A stretch of DNA of 64,000 bases from Amphibalanus amphitrite (lineage: Eukaryota > Arthropoda > Thecostraca > Balanomorpha > Balanidae), in NCBI RefSeq assembly GCF_019059575.1, contig NW_024881825.1, forward strand, positions 248,001-312,000. The letters are read 5' to 3'. Made by a program: the position numbers and the translations under genes. The notes below the pieces were generated by a model. It saw nothing but the letters and a program-made list of their open reading frames with translations. It did not search any database and was not told the origin of the DNA. How positions within the stretch are numbered: the first letter of the stretch is position 1; the number at the start of each line of letters is the position of its first letter. This document shows positions 54,994 to 64,000 of this stretch, in pieces.

Positions 54994-57900
54994 TATGGCT
55001 CTCTCTATCGCCTGGATAAAAATAGGCCCCGCCCATCCCAATCAGCTGCTGCATGACGAGTTGATGACGACAACCACTACTTACCAGCAACCAATCTAGG
55101 GATAGCGTACGTGACAGTAATGGTGCAGCGGTTGCAAAATATTACATTGTTATTCAAACGGTTTTTGCTTTTAGGGCCTTGTTAGATGAGGATGAGGTTA
55201 GATTAGATGAGGTGTTGATGAAGGCAGGTATTTTTTTTAAATATTTTTTTGACAATTTTTTGCCCTTGTTTTACTTAAGCTGAACCCGGGACCACCTGAA
55301 GTCTAAACCTTATTTTATATAACATGTCAATGCTGATGCTGTCTTGAAATGTGAAATTTAGACAATGGTTATAGGAATAATGAATAGCAATTTCACCAAC
55401 AACATTTTAATCTCTAGGAAGTGCAATTAAAATTAAAATCACTGTCTGCCACACTGCTCCATCCTGGTCATGCAACCAACGTTCATGGGTGGTGTTTCAC
55501 GGCAGAGCACGCACTGCAGTGCTCAGCACTGCAGTGCGCTGCGTGTGTCAGAGCATTGGGTTTCCATGGCAGTGTCAACAAACTTCACTGTGACGCTAAG
55601 CTATGACAGCATCCCAGAACGCTAGCACGCTGCGGTACCAGCACCAGCAGCATGCTAGCAGTATTTGAACTCAAACCTCTGTTCTTGGTACGGTTTTTCA
55701 GAACCTCTCACTCTGTTCCAAACGCGATTGATCATAAACTAAGAGATCACATGCAACGTCATTTGAGTGATGCTATGGTATGCCGTAGCTACCAGTGCAC
55801 ACAGTGTCTGGATGGTGAAACAGGGCCATTATTAATCACATTTGCTTTGCTTTGTTTCAGCAGAAACCTGTCTGCACATGGGAGGAGCTCAACAAAAGCC
55901 CATCAAGTTCATGCATGGCAGTGGATCTCAACAGGAGAAAACCAGAAAGAACATGGATGCTTGTAGATTGCAGTTGTACACTGCTGTTATCACCTGATGT
56001 GCGTGGCTGGCATTGCTCCTGGCAAGAACCACCTGCAAGTGATGAGAATGAGATGGTGCCTCAGTCGTTGAGTGTGCTGCAGTGTGAGAGGCGCCCTGAT
56101 CTCTACTTTGTGATAGGTTTCCATTGGAGGTTCAACTGAGAAGTGAGAACTGACTGTGACCATGCTTGAGCATGCCAGTGGAGCTTTACATGCTTAGGGC
56201 AGCTTTTGAACAGATGCTGACCATGGCATGTCCCATCCAGTTATCACGTGCACAGAATGGTGGGGGGAGGGCAACTCTGGGCTCTTGAGTCAGCCCTACT
56301 GCACAGGGGGTACAGATGGCCGCTTACGTTTGGTGTGTCCTGCACTGCATTATCAAGCCCAGTCTGCGCCACAGGCAATGGGTCGGGCTGCACTATATTA
56401 AAGGCAGACTATCTTGCAAAGGAGGCTGGCATCCTCTCCCATAATGACACACCAATTGGCAATCATCGCTGCGATGATCACGAGGGTGTCCGCTTATCTA
56501 ACATGGTGAGGTGGAGAGCCAGTTCAAGCTGGCCTGAGGGATGGTTTTACTTCATCTGAGGCCCCCTTTCCCCGCCTGCCAGGTCCGGTCAAACGACCGC
56601 TTCACAGTGAACGACTTGCAGTGGATGCCGTCCCACAGCGCAACGAGCTCGCCGACCAGAGGCGGCGGCCAAGAGGCGGCCGCGCTCCCCCAGTCGACGG
56701 TCCCGGTGGACGTCGGCGACGCCCACCGCGCGACCATCAGATCGGCTCGCGACAGCGCCGTCGCCGACTGACCGCATGACTGGTATCTGTTCTTGATGTG
56801 GGACCGACTGCCACCGCCGGTCGCGGAAGGGCATCGCTCATCGGCCATCGACGTCCGCCAGCTTCGCGTGGGTCACTGTTCGGGCTGCCACCAATACACC
56901 GAATCGGATGGAACCCTGTCGGCGAATGCCGGCGGTGCCCCGACATCGACTGCGCGGCGGCCAGTGCATCGCGTGCCGGGAGGAGGCTGGCACCCCCGAT
57001 CGGTCATTGGTCACAAACCGTGTCCCAGCTCATGACTGCATCCAGCGCAGCTCTGTGAGATGTTCTGCAGCTGCTGCAGTCTGCCGCGTGTGTTAGTGAA
57101 AGAAGAATGAACATGAGAAAACCTCAAAACTTTATGCCTATTCGCAATTGACCAGTATTGGAATAAGTTTGGATTTTGAGAATTTGTGTCCCTGTGCTTG
57201 TGCCTGTGTGGAAAGGCATGCTTTACGGTGTACCATCTCAATGTCAAATCCCGGCTGCGCTGTGCGGATTTGTGCGGCTGCTGACAGGCCACCTGGGTGC
57301 CAACGTATGTGCGAATCCGCGAATACGTTGTGTTTCGTCAGTCAGTATCGTTCTGAAAATATTGACTGCAATAGGCTATATAGCGTATGACGGTTCAGCC
57401 CAGCAGTAATAACTGACCATTGATTGGGCGAATTTTGTGTGGTGGTTCGCTAATACATAACCTAAAGAGTGTTTTGCCGGAATCGTTTAGTAGCAGAACT
57501 GACCGGAATATAAGTAGAATGCAATGGTTTGAATCGTTAATTTGTTGAAACGATTGTTCTCTGAGACCACTGTGTAACTTTTGACCTGAGAATCACCAAT
57601 TATAACGACAATGGGGAAGCAGTAGGCTGTACTGTAGAGTGTAGGCAACACTATATAGTTGGCACACATACGGAAGCACACGACTTACGCAGTGGACATC
57701 TGCATCATGCATGTTAAGGTTTACTGGGAAGAGTGAGAAATTAGTCAGAATATAACTGACTAAGGAAAATAGGCGATATTTCCTATTGAGCTGGGGCGGA
57801 GAGGGGGAGGGGACGTGTGGTCAGCTATGCCAATAATTCATTCTCTTTATGCAGCTGTGTAAAAGGGCGTCCGTTTTTGGGTGAGACCTTCCCCATCGGC

Positions 57901-58693
57901 CATTTCCAAGTTAAATCGTGGTGGAGAGTCTGGAGACCTCAGCCTCGGTAGTCGGCACCCTGCGCGCTGCGCCACCTTGCGAAACATAAAGCAGCAGTCC
58001 TGACATCTACAGGCGTGACTTTTCATGAAAGCGCGGATGTGTTCGCGCTTATGCGAAAAAAATGCTTCCGAGTATGGTTGATAATGAGATTAATTGTTGT
58101 CATTTATTTATTAATTCATTGGCAAAAGTACCCTAATAAATCGGTAAAATAGCTTGAACTGTATCGTATTTCCTTGGGAAAAAATGACGAACTCATCCTA
58201 AGACATCCAGATTATTGGATGCGTTCGTCAGTTGTAAGTAGTTCAAGTTTTTGGGAAAATTTGCTTGTGGAAAATCATAATATTTCAAAGATATGCCTAT
58301 TTTTGAATAATTTATGCATTCATCTGCATTGAAAAATGATTGTAAAGCAAAAGTGCAAAAGATAATTGTCAATTTATTTTCTCAAATCACAATTTACGAA
58401 CGCACAAAACTCCAGCTTTTAATTTAGTGCGTGTGCGAATTGCGGTCAAGAAAAAATATTTAAATTGTCTATATTCCTCTTAAAACAATGAAGGATGAAT
58501 GAGGAAAACGCTGTTTTGAACAATTGTATATTTATTTTTTCTTAATTAAGCAAAAGTACAAAATTTTCAACTTTTATTACATTTGCTCTCACAAAATCCA
58601 TCACTTTTTAGCATGACGTCATGTCAGCCAAATTTACTAGCGCCATCTCTGGAGAGCATCTTTCGAAACCTCCAGACGATAGAGAGAGCCATA
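54994..58693. mobile_element. Possible 3.7-kb TIR element
   Basis: TATGGCTCTCTCTATCG(C)CTGGA at 54994-55016 and its inverse (one mismatch) at 58671-58693. No target duplication and no recognisable transposase between. Could also be two separate inverted repeat copies. Confidence 0.3.
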
Positions 58694-60700
58694 AATATGA
58701 GCTAGTAATTGACGGTCCACGCCGCAGGTCAATGTGGAATACTCCTCTCGCTTTGTAAAGCTAAAGTAGCATCTATTTTACGAAATTAGTTGCACTATTC
58801 ATCTTCGCAGTGACGTCATTGAGGGAACTTCAGTGAGCCCCTGAAACATCCAACAAATGCCAACAATTGGTTCAATAAATTTCAGATTATGATGACCGAA
58901 GAACGATTGCTCCATGCAAAGACAAATGCAGATCATCGATAGAATTCGAGCCACAGGAATTATATCTGAATTGTTCGCTAGCCTATTCAGGGCTTCTACA
59001 ATACACAAACAGACAGCGGCTAGTGACTCTAAATCACTTTTCAGTCATCAAAACTTAGCCATTCCATGCGTGGTTTCGTTCGATCGTTTCATCGGGCAGG
59101 CGAACGCCCGACAACAGCTCTAACTTCACCCCCCCCCCCCCTCCATAACCAGAGATATTAGCGGGAACTCTTTCGTTCATCTAGCCTGGCCGTCGTTAGG
59201 ATGGAAGGAGGTGTCGCACTCAAACGGCAATGCTCGTGAGCCCGCCCGGCAGACTTACCGGTGGTGGGCCGGCGCCGCCCCACACATCATGCTCTTATCG
59301 CCCAGAGGACTGCCACGCGATGTGACTTTGCAGGGAACTTCGATCGTCCGACTTGTCCGTAATCCGTTTGGCTTCAGTTGAATCGCCAACTACTGTTGTT
59401 TAGACCATAGTCCTCGCCGAAGTTCACGCTTTGGCAATGAAGCCAACGGACGTGCTCCCCTGGGGTTTCGTCCGTGAGATGATCCGCTGGATCGTGAGCA
59501 CCACAAGCACTAATCGGAGCTCAGAACCCATCGACATCAAAGCGAGGGACATCGCCGACACTGCCAAGTGATAAATAGAACTCTCCCTTCGGTTGGCTAG
59601 TGTTGCTGGAGGAAACCCCGAATGACAGACGGCACAATACCCTGTAGTGGAGGAGCATTGCATTAAAACTGACCGCAAAAGAAACATAATGTGGATGACA
59701 AGGTGACAAATGACGATGACAAGTCGATATTGCTAAGAAGTCAGCACCTTCGCTCTTGTAACCCACCCCAGTGCTCGAACACAATCACAGCTAACAGCGA
59801 AAGACCAAACAATGGACCCATGGAACATCACACATCTTAGTTGAATCACAATTGTATTGAAAGACGATTATCTGTCGCTTGGGACACTATCCACAACAAA
59901 CGAATGACAACTCTTAACTGAACATAAAACAAAAACGAACTTCTTGAGTCACAGCACGAAATCACTTTACATGTTTACCCTGACATTGGGTCCCTCACCA
60001 CTGTGACGTCACAGATCGGAGGTATAGCCAACGCACAGCGCGCGTCGATACAGCTCGGCAGGCCGCCTGGTGCATATCTCTCGGATTTGCTTAAACACTG
60101 CCCAGCTCAACAAGCTGTAGGCTAAACTTAGCCTGCTCGTTAACAACCAATTCTAGGGAGGAGTGTTCCTATTCACTTATATGAATGGTTAAGATGTTAA
60201 ATGGGTGCACATTATCATTGGGCATCAAACAACTTACCTTCCTTGAGAGTTAATCAGTGTTTCAATTGGTTTGTTAATTTGCTTAATTCGGTGACGGACA
60301 CACCGAAATCGATATCAATTTACCGCACATTTTGGCGTTCTAGAGCTCCATCGCGTGTCACTGAGGTGGAACGTGGGCTGCCAGTGGACCCTGCGCCGCC
60401 GTAGTTGGCAGTGAAACGACGGGGCGAGGCGCGGGGGAGGGGTAGGGGGGGGGGTTAGGGCGCCCCGACTGCCGTGGTCATCGATGAGGCGCCAGGCGGA
60501 GTGTCCCCCAGCAGCCGCACCGCACTGAGCACCGTGGCAGTGACACGTCTCCATCCGGCAACGTCAGCACAATAGGATGTTGAGCTCGCATCGGCGCCGA
60601 CGGCCGAGACCCACCGCGCTCTGATCGTGACGTCACAGTGGCCCGACCCGGGCCTTACACCTACGAACGACGATCAGACTGCAAGCACAAGTTGCAGGCC
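55017..60700. other. Intergenic, AT-rich with GC island at 56580-57050
   Basis: No recognised gene. The GC-rich island has Cys/Arg-rich frames broken between phases. It may be a decayed insertion. Confidence 0.4.
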
Positions 60701-60774
60701 TCCGGACTAGTCAAATAATCACTCAGATCTTTTCACTAACACCTCTCCGAGCAAAATGTCTACCGATAACAAAA

Positions 60775-60900
60775 CTAAAACCTGATTCTGGATTTCGGGC
60801 CGAGCCGGGAGCGGGGCCGGATCGGCCGCCCCTGTCCGCTGTGTCCGCTGTGTCCGCGGGTGGAGGGCCGGACACGGTCACCCTGTCCGCGCCGGCTCCC
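60775..60900 (-). CDS. Possible terminal exon of RRM gene: Arg/Gly-rich tail
   Basis: If the RRM exon is spliced at GAG|GTTAGG (phase 0), the acceptor GGTCAG|GGGAGC opens a 41-codon frame beginning GSRRGQGDRVRPSTRGHSG and ending in TAG at 60777-60775. An Arg/Gly-rich tail is common behind RRMs, which is the only functional support. The competing acceptor six bases upstream and the alternative stop at 61063 make this uncertain. Confidence 0.3.
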   Translation of the reverse strand, partial: GSRRGQGDRVRPSTRGHSGHSGQGRPIRPRSRLGPKSRIRF

Positions 60901-60983
60901 CTGACCTGTTAGATGACCCGGTTGACTTTGACCCGACCCGGTCGGCCCCGGCCTACCTACGGACGGAGCCGCCATTTCGAGCG

Positions 60984-61080
60984 GCGGCAGCTAGCTGCGC
61001 CTGACCTCGACCCGGCGCGGCGGCGGCTAGCTGCGCCTGACCTCGACCCGGCGCGGCGGCGGCTAGCTGCGCCTAACCTC
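60984..61080. repeat. 35-bp triplicate of RRM exon 3' edge
   Basis: CGGCGGCTAGCTGCGCCTGACCTCGACC-type units occur three times; the last overlaps the exon end GTCGAG|GTTAGGCGCAGC. Confidence 0.9.
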
Positions 61081-61177
61081 GACCACCAGGTGCCGGCCGC
61101 GGTACAGCCGGCCGTCCAGCTCCAGCACCGCCGAGTCTGCCACCATCGTGTTCCACACCGTCACGTACGCGTACGTG
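61063..61177 (-). CDS. RRM gene exon: second half of RRM
   Basis: Acceptor TCGGCAG|CACGTA completes TTC. Encodes TYAYVTVWNTMVADSAVLEL and YRGRHLVVEV. An in-frame TAG stands 15 nt after GAG|GTTAGG; if that donor is used, the exon ends at 61078. Confidence 0.8.
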
Positions 61178-64000
61178 CTGCCGACAGGGGGGAAGGGGGG
61201 TCAGAGGCTGTGGGACACGTTCACGGGAGACAGGACAGGCTATGAGACGGTGAGCGGCTACCAGACACGGATGGGGAAGGGAAGAGCTGAGCGGCTGCGG
61301 GACGAAATGACAATGGGGGAGGGAAGGGGAGGGGAGGTCCTGAGCAGCTCTCAGAGACACACACTCGGCGGCTGGTAAACAAGGGATGGTCCCACGGCAA
61401 ATGTGTGACAAAGGACATCCCAGTAATTATACCCGTTGAGTGGCAGTATCTGAGCTGTTTAGCCGCTGCTGCTGCGGTGCTTCATTTCATGACTCTGTAA
61501 CAATATGTAAAACTGCGACACATCGCCGATCGGGCTGAGGAACTCGCCGTGCAGACTGTTGGTTGTTACCACCCACACTGTGGTTACCACAATACGTCCG
61601 AGTGCTGTCCGTTACACACAATGCTCCCAGCCGTTACTCACAATGCTCACAGCCGTTACTCACAATGCGCCCGGCTCCAGGCCGGGATCGTTGACCATGA
61701 TGCGCACGCGGAGCGGCTTGTAGCGGCCGAAGAGGTCCATCAGCTCGAGGTCCGCCGAGTTGGCCGGGAAGTTGGCCACCAGCACGTCGACCGGCTGGTG
61801 CAGACGGTGGCGGATCATGTCCGAGTCGGCCGCCGACGCTGCGGGCCGGGAGAGCGAGACGCTGTCAGGAACACGCCTCTCGAGGTACGACAGACACCCA
61901 CATCCAGCCTGACAGCTGACGGCAGGTCCTGCCGTTGTCTGTTGGCCGCAACGGGAAGACGCCGCCACTGTTCTAGCAGGCTAGAACTAGAGCTAGGCTA
62001 GAACACAGTTCTAGAACGCACCTGATGGCTGTCAAACACGCGTCGCATGCCCGACAGTCGACAGCGGAGACCTCAAATAACGCATAAAGCAACGGACAGA
62101 ATAGGCATGACGATACGAGAGATGCTGCAAAAGTAAAGCATACGCATAGATTGGGCGAGTTATCAGAAAATCTGGGATGTAATCAAAACGACGACCGAGT
62201 AGATGCCGGTAATAACTCATTAAAAAAAACGAATATGACACTTCAAAAAAACTCTGTTGCATTGGTCGTTTAGGCAGCTGAAATGACTCGTATCGCACAG
62301 GACCCCTGAAAGCAGTCTTTTACTCACAATGATCAGTGTTCCCCACCGGAGGTGTGTCCGCTGTACTGTGTGTCCGTGTGACACCCATCGGAGGTGTGGA
62401 TCTCGTGTGTCTGTGTCCGCTGTGTGTGTGTCCGTGTGACAACCACCGGAGGTGTGCATCTCGTGTGTCTGTGTCAGTGTGCCTATTCTGTGTAAGTGTC
62501 ATCCACCGGAGGTGTGGGTCCGTGCGTCTGTGTCTCTGTGTCTATTGATCTGTGTGTCTGGATCTACCGGGTAGCCCCCCCCCAAAAAAAAACGTTCCGA
62601 ACTTTGGAGGCCTATATCTCAAATTCGAGTGCAAATAACGAGCCAAAATTTTCATCAAGTTTGCGTCACTTCTTTGCGCATTGGTATGCCAAATTATAAC
62701 ACTGTACCATCATTTTCAAGCCAGCAATCTTATGTTGAATTAAGTAAGACGTTTTTGCTTTTTTGCCGTTGTTGAACGGTAGTAATGATTGGCTTAGACG
62801 TACCATGTTAGAATAAAAATAGAAATTAGAACACGTGAATGATACCAGCACGTGTGCTGTTATTTTAAATATTTTTGTCCCACTTATGTGCCAAATATTC
62901 AAATGCTAAGCCAAAATTGCTTTAATGGATGTCATTCGTTTCAACACAAGTCCTGTTTCGAAGAGAAGGAGCGGCACGGTGTATGGGCTACTGCTGATCG
63001 CCCTCCCTTCAAGAATATCAAATAGTAAATCGACCGAAAAAGGAAAAAAGCGAGAGGGAATGTGTCACCCCGAGGCCTGAACCATCAATGAGGCTAGTTT
63101 GCCAGTAGCAGTCATGGCTGCAGGCCGTGGTGCCGAGATGGAAGTGGCCCGTTCACTCACATTTTTAGTAAACATCTGAGCAAAAAAGTGGTTTTTACAT
63201 GACATGCTAGAAACACGAACCGTTTAAAAAGTAATCGACCGAATAACATAAAAATCATACCATTTGCTGAAAATATATGCCGCATTGACTATTGGAAGTT
63301 TCAATGTTGTATCTTTATCACTTTCTGAGAAATATTGATTTAAAATTGGGAACGTTTTTTTTTGGGCCACCCGCTATGCGTCACCCGACGGAGGTTTGTC
63401 TGTTGGCCTCTGTATCTGGATCTATGTATCACATACCGGAGGTGCGGGTCTGCGTGCCACCCATCGGAGGTGTGTGTCTGTGGATCTGTGTGTAACCCAC
63501 CGGAGGTGTGCGTGACCGTGTGTCTGTGTCTGTGTGGGTCTGTGTGTCTCTGTGTGTCTGTGCGTCACCCACCGGAGGTGTGTGTGGCGCGTCTGTGTCT
63601 GTGTCTGTGTGGATCTATGTGTAACCCACCGGAGGTGTGCATGGCCGTGTGTCTGTGTCTGTGTCTATTGGTCTGTGCGTACTGTGTCACCCACCGGAGG
63701 TGTGTGTGGCCGAGCTGCGCGCCGACTGCGGGCCGCCGCTGCTGCTGTCCGGCGTCTGTGTCTCTGTGTCTGTGTGGGTCTGTGTGTCTCTGTGGTGGGT
63801 CTATGTGTAACCCACCGGAGGTGTGCGTGGCAGTGCGTCTGTGTCTCAGTGTGTCTGTGTCTGTGTCTGTGTGTCTTTGTGGTGGGTCTGTGTGTCACCC
63901 ACCGGAGGTATTAGTGGCCGAGCTGCGCGCCGACTGCGGGCCGCCGCTGCTGCTGTCGGGCGTCTGGTCGTGCGGCGCGGAGTCGACGCTGCCGTCGGGC
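61063..64000 (-). CDS. RRM-domain RNA-binding protein, 3' part (continues past right edge)
   Basis: Three consecutive exons join in frame: 64000-63903, 61838-61664 and 61177-61078 (or to a stop at 61063). The readable protein is a Ser/Thr/Pro/Gly-rich stretch (about 40 residues), then an RRM. The RNP2-like strand reads VLVANFPA, followed by LMDLFGRY and VRIMVNDPG. The RNP1-like strand is FTYAYVTV, degenerate because the usual K/R-G is replaced by Ala-Phe-Thr. LDGRLYRGRHLVVEV follows. RRMs bind single-stranded RNA. I do not recognise the specific orthologue. The N-terminus lies outside the window. Either the protein ends VRRS at the in-frame TAG (61065-61063) or the last exon is spliced at GAG|GTTAGG to a further exon such as 60900-60775. 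Confidence 0.75.
61605..61668. repeat. 22-bp triplicate of RRM exon donor
   Basis: CCGTTACTCACAATG recurs at 22-bp steps (third copy ACACACAATG); the last one is the real donor CATT|GTGAGTAACGG. Confidence 0.88.
61664..61838 (-). CDS. RRM gene exon: first half of RRM
   Basis: Acceptor CCCGCAG|CGTCGG, donor GCATT|GTGAGT (phase 2). Contains VDVLVANFPANSADLELM and LFGRYKPLRVRIMVNDPG, i.e. beta1, alpha1 and beta2 of an RRM. Confidence 0.85.
62338..62545. repeat. CCACCGGAGGTGTG donor-derived repeats, distal block
   Basis: Four copies of the exon edge CACC(A/C)CCGGAGGT spaced by TGTGTCTGTGTC-type sequence. Confidence 0.85.
63380..63902. repeat. CCACCGGAGGTGTG donor-derived repeats, proximal block
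   Basis: About nine copies of CACCCACCGGAGGTGTG separated by (TG)TCTGTG tracts. 63691-63755 is a longer copy including about 50 bp of the coding exon (GGCCGAGCTGCGCGCCGACT). Confidence 0.92.
63903..64000 (-). CDS. RRM gene exon (partial): Ser-rich linker
   Basis: 32 codons are open to the window edge: PDGSVDSAPHDQTPDSSSGG.., ending ACCTCCG|GTGGGT. It joins the RRM exon as G|CG. Low-complexity linker sequence; its identity rests on phase match and on the downstream RRM. Confidence 0.6.

Noticed and set aside
56900..57060. Zinc-finger-like Cys pattern (CRRCPDIDC..C..C)
   Set aside because: The cysteines fall in different frames and no intact reading frame links them.
1..64000. Transposase for the TTAA elements
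   Set aside because: No frame with a DDD-type catalytic core was found in any TTAA element; all copies here look non-autonomous.
1..64000. tRNA or rRNA genes
   Set aside because: I found no convincing B-box/cloverleaf or rRNA core sequence by eye; a covariance-model scan was not possible.

Overview
This is a 64-kb window of animal nuclear DNA, most likely from an arthropod and probably a crustacean. Coding sequence is split into short exons with GT..AG introns. One gene encodes a secreted protease with an N-terminal CLIP-type cysteine knot, an architecture typical of arthropods. The rest is packed with transposon families, long G/C homopolymer runs and minisatellites. I see no bacterial, plasmid or phage features. 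The species call is inference.

Three host genes can be read, all on the minus strand. (1) 20939 to 7308: a nine-exon CLIP-domain trypsin-like serine protease of 450 residues, with signal peptide, six-cysteine knot, Pro-rich linker and complete catalytic triad. (2) 53492 to 46069: an eleven-exon mitochondrial ClpX (591 residues) with C4 zinc finger, Walker A and B, pore loop, ClpP-docking loop and sensor 2. (3) From the right edge to about 61063: the 3' part of an RRM-domain RNA-binding protein. The exon phases of the first two genes close without a frame break. The genes have no evident shared pathway.

Layout: 0-7 kb holds a SINE, a LINE remnant, TTAA-flanked elements and a 29-bp satellite. 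7-21 kb is the protease gene, whose introns hold a second SINE, a 75-bp array, MITEs and a 1.8-kb TIR element. 21-29 kb is intergenic, with E-family, nested F and C elements. 29.25-33.80 kb is an intact Ty3/gypsy retrotransposon with 151-bp LTRs that look identical and a CTTTT target duplication. 34-46 kb is repeat-rich, with element D, a fold-back MITE and GGGCC-rich minisatellites. 46-53.5 kb is ClpX. 53.5-60.7 kb is AT-richer intergenic sequence. 60.8-64 kb is the RRM gene.

Two patterns look new. First, at least ten exon-intron junctions across all three genes are accompanied by tandem, degenerate copies of their own exon edge (splice site plus flanking exon bases) in the adjacent intron. 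One array has five 71-74 bp copies of the end of ClpX exon 9. Second, four families of TTAA-flanked elements share an architecture: CCC-starting inverted repeats, then at both ends a hairpin made of a G-run, a family-specific palindromic loop and a C-run, with an interior rich in AGGTCA nuclear-receptor half-sites. They resemble piggyBac-type non-autonomous elements, but no transposase is present in the window.
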